A DNA stretch of 64,000 nucleotides, from positions 2,644,643 to 2,708,642 of the forward strand of contig NZ_CP133261.1 of NCBI RefSeq assembly GCF_030931715.1. Reading direction: 5' to 3'. Below are positions 34,948-44,781 of the stretch, piece by piece. This DNA comes from Tissierella sp. MB52-C2. GTDB taxonomy: Bacteria > Bacillota > Clostridia > Tissierellales > Tissierellaceae. Both the position numbers and the translations under genes were made by a program. Numbering within the stretch: the first letter of the stretch is position 1; each line of letters starts with the position of its first letter. The notes beneath the pieces were generated by a model that saw only the letters and a program-made list of their open reading frames with translations, searched no databases and was not told where the DNA came from.

Positions 34948-35634
34948 TTATATATTAAGTATAGAAAACAGCTCCTCTAAAGACTCAGTTTCATATTCTG
35001 GTTTTATATCAAACTTTTTTTTATAATTATGTCTATTTATCCAACATGTATCTATTCCTGCTCTATTAGCACCTAGCATGTCAGATGAAGAATCACCTAT
35101 ATGTATTATTTTATATGGTTCTATATTGTAATGATTGATTACTTCTTTGAAAATCTTATAATTTGGTTCACCCTTATAGGATTGTATATTTTCTGATATA
35201 AATATCTTATCAAAATCAAAGTTTTTAACTTGATTTTCAATCATTTCAGTATCAGCATCGCTTACTAAACATACCTTATACTTTTTATTAGCCCTTTTAA
35301 TAAATTCTTTACTGTCATAATATAAATCTGCTCTATCGTGTTCTTCCATAAAAATTCTTGTTGCATAGCTTGGACAATATTCCACTTGATTTTCTTGAAA
35401 AATGTCTTTGAAACTCTCAAAAAAAATTTGTTTTAAGTTCCTAAACTTAGTACTGGTACTTTCATTGACATGAAACTTATCAACTATTTTACTTTTGGCA
35501 ATTTGTACATACTTATCCTTTAATTCTTCATTATAATCTTCCTTTAGTATTCCTTTTCAAATGTATTCAACTCTAGATTCTATATTTACTAACGTTTGAA
35601 ACATATCTATGCAAATTACTTTATATTCTTTCAT
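34948..35634 (-). pseudogene. HAD-superfamily hydrolase disrupted by an in-frame TGA
   Basis: From the ATG at 35634: VICIDMFQTLVNI (motif I, second aspartate replaced by F), then a TGA at codon 26 (35557-35559). The same frame continues without interruption for about 200 codons to VCLVSDADTEM (motif II), SYKGEPNYKIF (motif III lysine) and IIHIGDSSSDMLGA (motif IV). A UGG to UGA change would explain it. A GTG at 35385 could start a truncated 145-residue product. Confidence 0.8.
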
Positions 35635-35738
35635 AGCTCACACCTCTTATATAATTAGTATTGCAGGTATAAAACTCCAAAATAATATGGCCATTTAACT
35701 TACCCTACCTTCTTTACCATAACTCTGCAAATAGGTAC

Positions 35739-36029
35739 TTAAAGTTTTCTTGCTTTAAAAACAAATGAAAGGGGAAGCATTTTTGCCTTTTTTAACCTAT
35801 TATCAGCATCACCAGTTAGTTCCATCGTCGCTTGATCTGTTTCCTCAACCATCTCCTCTATAATAAACCCTGCTTTTGCCAGTGCATTTATATAGGTTGA
35901 AATTTTTCTATTACACAATGTAATATCATAATCATCTAATAGATAAGTAAACCAATTTTCATCAAAGTAGCTATTCTCAAATATCAACTTATTTTCTTCA
36001 AAACCCTCACAATCAAATTTATATTGTTT
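35739..36029 (-). pseudogene. C-terminal remnant of a SAM methyltransferase
   Basis: An open frame of about 97 codons without a good start: WFTYLLDDYDI, ISTYINALAKAGFIIEEM and MLPLSFVFKARKL. This is the usual last third of small-molecule methyltransferases, where the final strand reads FVFKAxK. The Rossmann SAM-binding part is missing. Confidence 0.65.
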
Positions 36030-36114
36030 CTATCATATTTAGCTAGAATCAATTCTTTTTAGGTACATAGACCCTAGCTGAGGTGCTATCTTATACAATT
36101 AGATATTACACATA

Positions 36115-36744
36115 TTACTTTCTTATATATATCTTTTTATCAGCAACAAATGGAATTAATTCGTTATGCCATTGCACTATATCTAACTCAGGCCATTTTT
36201 GAAGCCATTTTTCAACCTTTTTATTATAAATCTCTTTTGTTATTTGTCTGTTATTAGCAACAATCTTCATATGAAAAATATCCTTCAGCCCAAAAGGTGC
36301 ATATATTTCCCAGTCTTTTTCAGATAACTTCCTTACTCCCAAGGAGGTAGCTGTCGTTGGCCAAATATCTATTGCATCTTCTATAGATTTATATGGCTCA
36401 ATATCATATCCAAATTTATCCTTATACCATAAATGAACCCTAGCTTGATTCTTAACATCTAACCAAAAAGGAAATCCCTCTAATTCTTGATTTAAATATT
36501 CCATAACTTTTCTTTCATATTTTTCTTCTATATTTTCAGGATTATAATAAACTATATCAATATCATCTATACCATAATCCACTGGTCGATTAGTTAGTAT
36601 ATTCCATACTGTTTGAGTAATAGCTCCTGCGCCAATATAAAAATCTTCAGTTTTAAGTTCATATAAGACTGTAATTAGTTTTTGCAAATATAAGTTACTT
36701 TCAATTATATCTATTAATTTTTCAGCATCATTTAATAAAGTCAT
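36115..36744 (-). CDS. Nucleotidyltransferase-fold protein (DUF925-like)
   Basis: 209 residues. YIGAGAITQTVWNILTNRP followed by YGIDDIDIVYYNP (the DxD catalytic pair) and ARVHLWYKDKFG is the signature of the NTP_transf_6/DUF925 family. Substrate unknown. ATG with AGGGAG upstream. Stand-alone gene. Confidence 0.82.
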   Translation of the reverse strand: MTLLNDAEKLIDIIESNLYLQKLITVLYELKTEDFYIGAGAITQTVWNILTNRPVDYGIDDIDIVYYNPENIEEKYERKVMEYLNQELEGFPFWLDVKNQARVHLWYKDKFGYDIEPYKSIEDAIDIWPTTATSLGVRKLSEKDWEIYAPFGLKDIFHMKIVANNRQITKEIYNKKVEKWLQKWPELDIVQWHNELIPFVADKKIYIRK

Positions 36745-36810
36745 TAAAACAAACTCCCTCTTTATTTAATAATAGTGATGTAATATATTGCTTTTCGTTC
36801 AATAATATCT

Positions 36811-37305
36811 TTAAAGTAATTTTCTATAATAATATTTGTTATCCTCGTCCATATCTTCTGATTTCTCAAATCCAACACCACTCCAAAATCTTTCATTTGC
36901 CTCATTTGTCGGTGTCAGTTCAATATATAAAGCACCTTCATCATTAATATGATTTTCAGCCTTTAAATAAGCTGAATTTCCATAACCTAAATTTCGGTAA
37001 TTTGGCTGGATATAGTATTCCATTAAAAAGCATTTTCCATCTTCATCAAAATAGGTAACATACATTAAAAAACCAATGATAATTTCTTCTTTATTTATGA
37101 AGAGTATTCTTAATGGATTTTTATCTCTTATTCTCAGTTCCTCAATTGCATCTCTATATTCATCCGAATAAAAATAATCTAAATCGAAGTCATCTCCTAA
37201 TGAAGCATTTATAGATAATTCATTAATATAACTATCAAATAACTTCCAAAATGTCGTTACATCAGCTTTGTTTTTTACTATAGATAATGTTAAGCTATTA
37301 CTCAT
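36811..37305 (-). CDS. GNAT N-acetyltransferase
   Basis: 164 residues: YYIQPNYRNLGYGNSAYLKA is the acetyl-CoA segment and NEANERFWSGVGFEKSEDM motif B. ATG with TAGGAGG upstream. Substrate unknown. Confidence 0.86.
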   Translation of the reverse strand: MSNSLTLSIVKNKADVTTFWKLFDSYINELSINASLGDDFDLDYFYSDEYRDAIEELRIRDKNPLRILFINKEEIIIGFLMYVTYFDEDGKCFLMEYYIQPNYRNLGYGNSAYLKAENHINDEGALYIELTPTNEANERFWSGVGFEKSEDMDEDNKYYYRKLL

Positions 37306-37422
37306 TATGAACCTCCTAGTATAATATGATTAGAATCATTTTTATAAATATTCTAATCATATTTTTATTACAATTTTCAATTGAGATATTCTAATACTAA
37401 ACATACTTGATATTGCTATTTC

Positions 37423-38265
37423 TTATTTTGATTTCTTCTTAATAAAACCTCTAACATAATTAAAAAGTTCCAGACCAATTTCAATATTTGGTGATTCCCA
37501 TGTAGCCATAGTTTCAGTAAAGTTACCCTTCCATGGAAACATTTCTGTTGGATCAAAATAGTAATCCTCCGTCAACTCCATAGAAAAATAACAGGGTTCA
37601 CTAATTGAAATCATATCTTTTTGATCTATGGCTTTTATGGCTTCAATTACACCATTTTTTATAATTCCATAAGTTTCCTGTGGTAGTGGTTCCCATCCTG
37701 TTGCCTTGTTCTTTACTGTGATACAAGTAACATTTTTAGAAATTTCTCTCGCTTCTTTATGTGACGCATTGCATCCAATATTGGCAATGTATTTTGTTCC
37801 ACAAAAACTCAGTGTAGCCTGTCCAATCTCAGCTATGTGCATTTCATTAACAAATAATGTTTTTATCGGTGGAGTTTGAATTGTATGAGGAAAATATGCA
37901 TCTAATTCTCCATTTCTAGCATGTTGTCCCACTGTAATTAATCCAAATGGATTAGACTCCGCTTGACCTCTAATTCTTCTCCAATAAAAACATCGATTTG
38001 GAGTATCAAATACTTTTACATTACCTGGAAGTTGCTCCAGAATCACATTAAATTCTGCATCCCCTGCATAATGCCCATCATATAGTAAAATTTCATCAAT
38101 CTCATATTCTTTTGCTGCTTCACAGACTGCTAATACATCACTGGTTAAATATTGTCTGCCTATGTTTCTCCAAAGCTCTGAACCATGATATATTGCTTCA
38201 ACATTATTTTCAAAAATCCCACTTGTACCCTCCATATCTGCTATTAAAATAAGTTGTCTTTTCAT
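37423..38265 (-). CDS. M55-family D-aminopeptidase (DppA-like)
   Basis: 280 residues. ILIADMEGTSGI (metal D and E), LYDGHYAGDAEF, TVGQHARNG and EIGLELFNYVRG are M55 signatures. DppA of Bacillus subtilis is a zinc D-aminopeptidase active on D-Ala-D-Ala and D-Ala-Gly-Gly, so the role may be recycling cell-wall peptides. GAGGTGTGA places the start at 38265. No dipeptide transporter genes lie nearby. Confidence 0.85.
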   Translation of the reverse strand: MKRQLILIADMEGTSGIFENNVEAIYHGSELWRNIGRQYLTSDVLAVCEAAKEYEIDEILLYDGHYAGDAEFNVILEQLPGNVKVFDTPNRCFYWRRIRGQAESNPFGLITVGQHARNGELDAYFPHTIQTPPIKTLFVNEMHIAEIGQATLSFCGTKYIANIGCNASHKEAREISKNVTCITVKNKATGWEPLPQETYGIIKNGVIEAIKAIDQKDMISISEPCYFSMELTEDYYFDPTEMFPWKGNFTETMATWESPNIEIGLELFNYVRGFIKKKSK

Positions 38266-38324
38266 TTCACACCTCATATCATATATTTTCTTTATTCATG
38301 TAAATGGGCTGAAGAAAATTCAAA

Positions 38325-38460
38325 TTATAACAATTCTACTAACTCTTCCAGCTTAAATATCTTACTATCAGGTTTAATGTGACTATTGTTTATAGCAAAG
38401 TTCTTATTGAACCATATTCCAGTTAAACCCAATTCCTGTACCGGTTCAAATAATATCTTG
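38325..38460 (-). pseudogene. 3' remnant of a HAD hydrolase gene
   Basis: The frame ends ELGLTGIWFNKNFAINN then KIFKLEELVELL. This is nearly the same as the end of the intact HAD gene at 26483 (KLGLTGIWFNKDLTIND, FKLEELIELL). The DNA is clearly homologous over about 130 bases. Nothing of the rest survives. Confidence 0.8.
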
Positions 38461-38484
38461 TTCTTCAATAGTAAAATTCATTAT

Positions 38485-38973
38485 CTATAATAGATTCTTA
38501 TATGATATTTCAAAATACATTGATTCGATCTCATCTTCGACAAATGTGTCTCTCTTTTGAAAACCAGCATTATTTAACATACCAATTGATCCATGATTGT
38601 GACGATATGTAAATGCACCAATTCTTTCTATATTAAATCTTCTAAACATTTCAGTTATAAAGATTTTCACAGCCTCTGTCCCTATTCCCTTTCCCCAAAA
38701 TTGTTTTTCAAAAATTACAATACTTAACATTGCCATTTTTTCATCACTTTCATCTATACCATAACACCAAATATCTCCAATATATTTATCCTCAAAATAA
38801 ATCACCTTACCATAACTTAAAGCATCTGCTTCCATGGATTCCTCAAACAATATTAATGCTTTTTCTAAAGATTCAACAGTAAATGGAAATAACCCTCTTA
38901 TTTCTTTATCTTTAGTTTTATTCCAAAAAGTTAAAACATGTTCCTTAGTTCTCTCTTGTAATCTTAAATGCAT
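38485..38973 (-). CDS. GNAT N-acetyltransferase, RimJ/RimL type
   Basis: 162 residues: LRLQERTKEHVLTFW, VIFEKQFWGKGIGTEAVKIF (acetyl-CoA loop) and NHGSIGMLNNAGFQKRDTF (motif B). AAAGGAG fits the ATG at 38973, not the upstream GTG. Substrate unknown. Confidence 0.86.
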   Translation of the reverse strand: MHLRLQERTKEHVLTFWNKTKDKEIRGLFPFTVESLEKALILFEESMEADALSYGKVIYFEDKYIGDIWCYGIDESDEKMAMLSIVIFEKQFWGKGIGTEAVKIFITEMFRRFNIERIGAFTYRHNHGSIGMLNNAGFQKRDTFVEDEIESMYFEISYKNLL

Positions 38974-39210
38974 AGGGCTCACTCCTTTAGATTTATATAA
39001 ATATCTTATGAGTTAACTTCCACTATATTAATTGTTCGTTAAATTATCTTATACTTCCCTATTTTATGCAAGTTTTTATAGACATCTATAACTTTGATGC
39101 AATTTTAGGAAAAAGGATTTCAATATCCTATTAAAACCTCTAATATAATCTTGCAGTCTAGCTTAGATTTAGCATTCTTGAATGCAAACTAAAATAATGA
39201 ACGAACTAAT

Positions 39211-39651
39211 TTATATTGTATATCTAAATATAAGTTCACCATTTGAATCTTTTTCATTTATATATTCAAATCCGATACTTCTATAGAATTCATATGCCAT
39301 TTTATTTTCTTCAATGATACTTAAATATACAGTATCTACCTCATATTTTTTTGAAACTATTTCGATGAGCTTCAGCATTGCTGTTCTTCCATATCCTTTA
39401 TCCTGATATTTTTTATCTATCATTATTCTATCAATCCAAGTATGCTTATTAGGTCCAAAAGATCCGTACATGGCAAATCCAATAACCTCATCATAATTGT
39501 AAATAGCCACTGGACACCATTCCTTATATTCATTGGCTTCTTCCAAACATTCCTCTACAGTTTCAATAAATTTTTCTTGCTCAGGGTTCAACTTTATATT
39601 TTTTACCATATCTTCATTGGTTCTATCTATATCTCTGAAAAGTATATTCAC
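39211..39651 (-). CDS. GNAT N-acetyltransferase, BltD/PaiA-like
   Basis: 146 residues. VIGFAMYGSFGPNKHTWIDR then IMIDKKYQDKGYGRTAMLK and AYEFYRSIGFEYI. The WIDR-xMID combination is typical of polyamine acetyltransferases such as BltD, so spermidine or spermine is a reasonable guess. GTG start with AAGGTGGGG upstream. Confidence 0.82.
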   Translation of the reverse strand: MNILFRDIDRTNEDMVKNIKLNPEQEKFIETVEECLEEANEYKEWCPVAIYNYDEVIGFAMYGSFGPNKHTWIDRIMIDKKYQDKGYGRTAMLKLIEIVSKKYEVDTVYLSIIEENKMAYEFYRSIGFEYINEKDSNGELIFRYTI

Positions 39652-39750
39652 TATTCCATCCCCACCTTATCCATAAATTCTATATTTTCTTTTTCATTTT
39701 GATAATACGGATTACTTCTATTAGGCTTGCTCAACACTCTCTTTTGCTAT

Positions 39751-39873
39751 TTAAAAATACAATATCATATCAATTTCTCCATCTTCATTTGTACCTATCT
39801 GCTGCAATCCTAGTTGTGTATATAAGTTCTTAGTATATTCATTTCCAAATTTATAAGTAGTAACTATTTTCAT
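39751..39873 (-). pseudogene. C-terminal remnant of a GNAT gene
   Basis: Forty codons from an ATG at 39873: VTTYKFGNEYTKNLYTQLGL, then NEDGEIDMILYF. It is motif B and the last strand of a GNAT; the acetyl-CoA site is absent. Confidence 0.55.
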
Positions 39874-39916
39874 TCTTTATAACTATAATAAAGTTATATT
39901 TTCTAATTCTGGTTTA

Positions 39917-39978
39917 CCTATAGCTCTAAACAAATCGTCATAGATAAATCAACTAGATTGATCCTGAAATCTTCTTCC
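39917..39978 (-). pseudogene. 3' remnant of the nucleoside phosphorylase gene
   Basis: About 60 bases encode EDFRINLVDLSMTICLEL and a stop, matching the end of the intact gene at 43865 (EDFRINLVDLSMAICLEL). By eye about nine bases in ten match. It lies 3.9 kb from the intact copy. Confidence 0.8.
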
Positions 39979-40044
39979 TTCCTAGTCAAATCCAACTGCC
40001 ATATTCACAATCTTGTCAATGTAGTCATTAAGTCATTATTATTG

Positions 40045-40854
40045 CTACAAACCATTCTCATTGCAAAGCCATCTTATTCCTCCCGGCCAGCCTTTATCAC
40101 TCATTTCCAGGATACCTTTATAGTATTGATTAATACCACTTACTGAGTAATCATAGTTTATATGTTCATTTATATAATAATTTGAAATTGCTATTCCACT
40201 AAATTGATTAAAATCAATACCTAAAATATGTCCAGTACTATTTTTTGCTAAAATACCTCCATTTTCATTCATAATATCCTATGCTGAAGCAGGAGTACCA
40301 TCTATATGACTATAGCCAATATCATCTGTTGGGTCTATAGCTCCCCATGTATTGTTTCTAAAGGCTTGAACAATTACATGTCCACTATATGCGTAATGAA
40401 TATTAAATAGTTGTGTTATACGTGATGGTAATCCAATTAATTGATATAGAATACAAGTTACTCTTGAAATATCTGTACACCAGTTAGAACAACGTTTTAT
40501 AATGTCTTCTTCAGTTCCTCCAAATATCATATCATCTAAATCATCACTTTCAATTATTTCATACAGCCTTGAACAAAATGATGCAATTTTTATAATCTTA
40601 TCTTCCCCTGAGGTAACTTCAGAAATAAGTTTACACACAAGACTTTCCAAATTAGTTCTTGAACCTAGAATATACTTAATTTCTTTTTTAGTATATTCTC
40701 CATATAAATATTCTTTAGTATCATCACATAATCTAATCATATTTTCAAAAATAACTCTATCTACAGAATTCTTTCCATGAGTATCATTTTCCAACATAAT
40801 TTCATAGGATCTACCAAACTGATTTATCCCTTTATAAGCTGATAAATCGTCCAT
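40045..40854 (-). pseudogene. Transglutaminase-like protein split by an in-frame TAG
   Basis: The first 191 codons hold the catalytic triad of transglutaminase-like proteases: cysteine in RCSNWCTDISR, histidine in YSGHVIVQAF and aspartate in GAIDPTDD. After TPASA a TAG (40279-40281) interrupts; the same frame continues DIMNENGGILAKN through GWPGGIRWLCNENG for about 78 codons. UGG to UAG would explain the stop. The shorter product keeps the triad and may remain active. Four bases after the methyltransferase gene. Confidence 0.75.
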
Positions 40855-40856
40855 GT

Positions 40857-41768
40857 CTATTCCCCCTTGTCAACCATTCCCGACACCACTTGCATTAATA
40901 AAATAGTATAATCCCAGATGTTCTCTCCTTCTTCTACGAATTTTAACCTTTGATCAGTTCTTTCAGTTATTAACCTTTTTAACTCCAACAATTCATTATC
41001 TGATAATCTATTTTCATTTAATCCGTTGACTATACTAATACTTTCAAATAACTGTTCCTTTTCCGACTCAATGATTGTCATCTTTTCATCATTACTATTT
41101 CTTGAGTCATCAATTACTATAGGTATAGCTATTGCATCAACTTGAATATTATTAAAGCCAAGCTCCTCAAATAGTCTAGGTAATTCTACTGGATCAGGCC
41201 AATACTTTCCAACATTATGTTCTCTATTAATTTCATCTGTATTTTTAAACAGTTTATCTAAAAGCTCAGTTTCACGTTTACTTTGCTTAGGCAATAGACT
41301 AGGCTCAGTTCTTATGTATTTGTCTGGTATTGCATACATTACAGAAACCCTTCCTTTTGGTTTACACACCCTCTTTTGTTCTAATAAAAATTCTTTATTT
41401 GGCACATGCTCTATTACCGTATGGGATATGCAGGCATCAACTGAATTATCTTCTAACGGAAGCTTTAAAGCATCTCCTTCATAATAGCTTATATTATGTA
41501 AATTCATCTGAATGGCTTTTTCTCTAGCATATTTTATAAATTCTGTATCTCTATCTATGCCTATTATCCTAGATTCTTCTCCTAGCCAATTCGATAATTT
41601 TCTAGTGATTGCACCTGGACCACAACCAATATCGAATATTGTCATTCCCTCTCTTAGTCCAAGTAACTTTAAAAATAAATCTTTTCTATCATCTCTAAAT
41701 CTTATTTCTCTACTTAAATCAAGATTCAAAATACCTTGTACTTTTGTTGACCAAATATCATTTCCCAT
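40857..41768 (-). CDS. Class I SAM-dependent methyltransferase
   Basis: 303 residues. Motif I IFDIGCGPGAITRKL, GIDRDTEFI, DALKLPLEDNSVDACISHTV (motif II) and KPKGRVSVMYA (motif III). The long C-terminal region is helical. This is a UbiE/Coq5-like small-molecule methyltransferase of unknown substrate. GAGGAGGG places the ATG at 41768. It is followed by the transglutaminase-like gene after four bases, so they are one operon. Confidence 0.87.
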   Translation of the reverse strand: MGNDIWSTKVQGILNLDLSREIRFRDDRKDLFLKLLGLREGMTIFDIGCGPGAITRKLSNWLGEESRIIGIDRDTEFIKYAREKAIQMNLHNISYYEGDALKLPLEDNSVDACISHTVIEHVPNKEFLLEQKRVCKPKGRVSVMYAIPDKYIRTEPSLLPKQSKRETELLDKLFKNTDEINREHNVGKYWPDPVELPRLFEELGFNNIQVDAIAIPIVIDDSRNSNDEKMTIIESEKEQLFESISIVNGLNENRLSDNELLELKRLITERTDQRLKFVEEGENIWDYTILLMQVVSGMVDKGE

Positions 41769-41884
41769 AAACACCCTCCTCGAATACTTTCTGTCATGTC
41801 AGTTTTATTTTAGTTACTAGTATTACTCTTCTCTATTATTTATCTCCTCCAAGTTTTCATAATACTTTCAACAATCTATTGTCA

Positions 41885-42214
41885 CTACCATTTGGAGTTC
41901 AATATTTCAGATTTTTTGCTTTCATACTCTTCCTTCGAGATAATCCCATCTTGATATAATTTATCAAGCTTTCGAAGTTTAACATCAAAATCCTCTTGTT
42001 GCTCATGTATATCAATTTCATATACTCCAGCACCATTTGAACTAAAGAAATTATATAAATGATACCCCGCAACTCCAGCAGCACCCAATGTCCAAACTAC
42101 TCCAAATACCCCCATCACTGGAATTTGAGTAATACCAAATATTACAAAAATAATCCCCATTATTCCTGCTATAGCAGAACTAAATTTTGAAGGTTTAACC
42201 CTAACTTTCTTCAA
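41885..42214 (-). CDS. SHOCT-domain membrane protein
   Basis: About 109 residues: two hydrophobic helices (about 12-30 and 36-53), then the C-terminal SHOCT domain KLRKLDKLYQDGIISKEEYE. SHOCT domains are short and often mediate oligomerisation. Start uncertain between the GTG at 42223 and the TTG at 42214; I prefer the TTG, which gives MKKVRVKPSK and proper RBS spacing. Confidence 0.78.
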   Translation of the reverse strand: MKKVRVKPSKFSSAIAGIMGIIFVIFGITQIPVMGVFGVVWTLGAAGVAGYHLYNFFSSNGAGVYEIDIHEQQEDFDVKLRKLDKLYQDGIISKEEYESKKSEILNSKW

Positions 42215-42459
42215 ATAATTCACACCCTATCTAAAATTTTATTAAAACTTTCAGTGTCGGTACTTAATAACAACTTTTGCAGCCCTATACAGTGATCATT
42301 TCGTAAATTGTTTTTTTACCATTGGTGTAATCAGCTACAGAATACCCCTATAATAATTACTAATTTCATATTTAGCCTTATAGTACTAATAATCATAAAT
42401 TATTATAAGAATTAATAATACATTTCTTCAATACAAAACAAGATAATAATATATTAATT

Positions 42460-42969
42460 TTATGCCTTAAAAACTATAACTGTTCCATTCCACTTTTCGT
42501 TTGGTGAATTTTTTTCTTGTAATATATTCGATCCAGTGTACTCACTAATCACTTTTCTCCAAAATTGATAAGCAATTTTATTTCCAGTCGTTTGCTTTAT
42601 TTCCCACGTACCAGGAAATTGGTCAAATAATGAAAAGGCAAGTTTTTTACCTACTCCTTTTCTCTTATATTTACGCATTATAAAAAAATCACTTATTACA
42701 TTTGTTTTTTCTGCTGAACTTAGTATTGTAAACTCTTTGGGAACATCAAGGATAACGAAGGCAAATCCAGCGATTTCATCATCAACTTTCACTATAAATG
42801 GACGTCGATAATCTTCTGTCCATTGGCTGTCCAAATATTTATATAGATAAAATCCATGTTTGTTTAAAACATGTCCATCAAATTCACTAGAATCATATCG
42901 ATATAATTGAATTAGATTGTACAAAATAGTTTTATCTTCATAAGGAACAATGGATATTTGGATATTCAT
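42460..42969 (-). CDS. GNAT N-acetyltransferase
   Basis: 169 residues. FFIMRKYKRKGVGKKLAFSL is the acetyl-CoA loop and NKIAYQFWRKVISEYTG motif B. DSSEFDGHVLNKHGFY near the N-terminus matches a Firmicutes GNAT subgroup without known substrate. ATG start, weak RBS. Confidence 0.84.
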   Translation of the reverse strand: MNIQISIVPYEDKTILYNLIQLYRYDSSEFDGHVLNKHGFYLYKYLDSQWTEDYRRPFIVKVDDEIAGFAFVILDVPKEFTILSSAEKTNVISDFFIMRKYKRKGVGKKLAFSLFDQFPGTWEIKQTTGNKIAYQFWRKVISEYTGSNILQEKNSPNEKWNGTVIVFKA

Positions 42970-43095
42970 TGTTAATACATTCTTTCACATATTTTTAATC
43001 TTTCAAAAACTATTTATCTAGTAGTACACTTTTAACTAAGATTGTACACTAACATAATATAGAATTCTATTCTAATACATATATACTAATAAATA

Positions 43096-43647
43096 CTATT
43101 CATTAAAAAAGCTTATAATATCTTTAACTCCTAATAGTGCTATTTCATCTTCAATGGCAGGTTTATTATCTGTATTATGGCTAAAAACTACTGGTAAAAT
43201 ATCAAATGTATTCATATGACGAAGCAAACAGCAAGCCGTATCATAGGCTTTATTAACATTACCATCACCACCACCTACAACTATTACTGCACCTTTTTTT
43301 ACTTTAGCAATTGACTTTTCTTTTCTAAATTTTTTTGCACAAAAATAAGTTTGTAAACGACTACCCACATTTAATAAAGTTCCTGTTAGTTCCGAAAAAT
43401 AAATTGGTGATGCAATTAAAATATTGTCACATTCTTGTATATATGTATAAACTTCTTGCATTTCATCATTTATACAACATCCAGTATTGTCCCAACAGTA
43501 TCTACAATCAATACATGGATTAATATCACAGTCATATGCATTTATGATTTTATACTCACCATTTAGATTTTCTATAACTTTATTTATTAAACTTACAGTG
43601 TCACCCTTTTTTCTTGGCGAACCATTAAATATTAAGGTTTTCATCAT
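43096..43647 (-). CDS. Flavodoxin-fold NAD(P)H-dependent oxidoreductase
   Basis: 183 residues. IFNGSPRKKGDTVSL is the FMN phosphate loop. PCIDCRYCWDNTGCC is the cysteine cluster seen in iron-sulfur flavoproteins and related FMN reductases, and ILIASPIYFSELTG the second flavin-contact segment. It probably reduces quinones, metals or nitro compounds with FMN; a 4Fe-4S cluster is possible. Paired ATG codons with GGGAAGAG upstream. Confidence 0.83.
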   Translation of the reverse strand: MMKTLIFNGSPRKKGDTVSLINKVIENLNGEYKIINAYDCDINPCIDCRYCWDNTGCCINDEMQEVYTYIQECDNILIASPIYFSELTGTLLNVGSRLQTYFCAKKFRKEKSIAKVKKGAVIVVGGGDGNVNKAYDTACCLLRHMNTFDILPVVFSHNTDNKPAIEDEIALLGVKDIISFFNE

Positions 43648-43864
43648 TTTATCTCTTCCCTTTTCTATAAATAATCTAATAATAAAATGACTCGCATTTT
43701 TGTTTAAAATTTTTTTTGTTATTAGAGTATTATTATTTTCATGTTGTATTTACTTCTAACTCAAATCTTTGCTGCAAGGCTCTTTATCTTCAGGAGCATA
43801 TAATTTCTCAATTGAATGCTTCATCATATGAATTATCTGGGCCACTACTCCTGTCCCCTTGTCC

Positions 43865-44632
43865 CTATAGTTCTAAACAAATAGCCATAGATAAATCAAC
43901 TAGATTAATCCTGAAATCTTCTCTCCTTACCCAATTCCTAGAATCCCATTCAATTCCACTTAAATCATCACCACCATGAAGTATTTGCCCCAAAACAACA
44001 TTTCTAAATTTAGATACTGCGAAAAATGCAGCTGCTTCCATTTCAACAGTTACGCATCCTTCTGAAACACGCAATGCTATTTTCTCTTCTGTCTCACGAT
44101 AAAATGAATCTGTAGTCCATGTTTTAGCTTTAATAAATGGTATCTGATTATTTTCTAGATAATCTGTAATGCATTTTAAGGCCTGTTCATTACATTCAAC
44201 TTCCCTAGATGGCTCTAAATAATGATATGACAAACCTTCATCCCTAACTGCTGAATATGGAACGACCAAATGTCCTACTTGGATGTCTTTCTTCAATACA
44301 CCTGCAGCTCCACATACAATGAATTTCTTAAATCCCATTGCTATTAATTCTTCAAGCTGTGCACCAGAACCAGCTGATCCTAAGTAACCTTGCACAATCC
44401 CTATAGTCCTTCCATCAAATTCGGTTTCATATATAGGCAATACCACTGTTGTAGTATAGAATTCTGCAATCTTTCTCAATCTTCCTTCATCTAACATTTT
44501 CTTAATAACATCACTAAAGAATGTAATTACACAATACTCAGGAACATCTTGTCTTTTTATAACTTCAGAAGGCTCAATTTTAGCCCTTGGACTAGAATCA
44601 AACTCCAATATAGGAAAATCTTTTTTTAACAT
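43865..44632 (-). CDS. Nucleoside phosphorylase (uridine/purine phosphorylase family)
   Basis: 255 residues. GYLGSAGSGAQLEELIAMGF, IVCGAAGVLKKDI and VTVEMEAAAFFAVSKF (ribose contact) are PNP/UDP-family motifs, with HGGDDLSG as the base-binding end. It splits a nucleoside with phosphate into base and ribose-1-phosphate; uridine or purine specificity is not decidable here. AAAGGGGGAG places the ATG at 44632. A 3' copy fragment exists at 39917. Confidence 0.83.
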   Translation of the reverse strand: MLKKDFPILEFDSSPRAKIEPSEVIKRQDVPEYCVITFFSDVIKKMLDEGRLRKIAEFYTTTVVLPIYETEFDGRTIGIVQGYLGSAGSGAQLEELIAMGFKKFIVCGAAGVLKKDIQVGHLVVPYSAVRDEGLSYHYLEPSREVECNEQALKCITDYLENNQIPFIKAKTWTTDSFYRETEEKIALRVSEGCVTVEMEAAAFFAVSKFRNVVLGQILHGGDDLSGIEWDSRNWVRREDFRINLVDLSMAICLEL

Positions 44633-44781
44633 AATTTTTTCTCCCCCTTTAATCCTATGACAATAAAACATTTAACTATTTTTAGTCTTAATCTACTTTC
44701 AGTTTTTCCAATAGTTCATTAAATCATCTAGAATAAATCTATTATCCTTACACAATTAGTATTATAAACAAAAGTAAATAA

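Noticed and set aside
27466-40281. Genetic code change or stop-codon recoding to explain the three split genes
   Set aside because: The three stops are TAA, TGA and TAG, and all three stop codons also end intact genes in this window.
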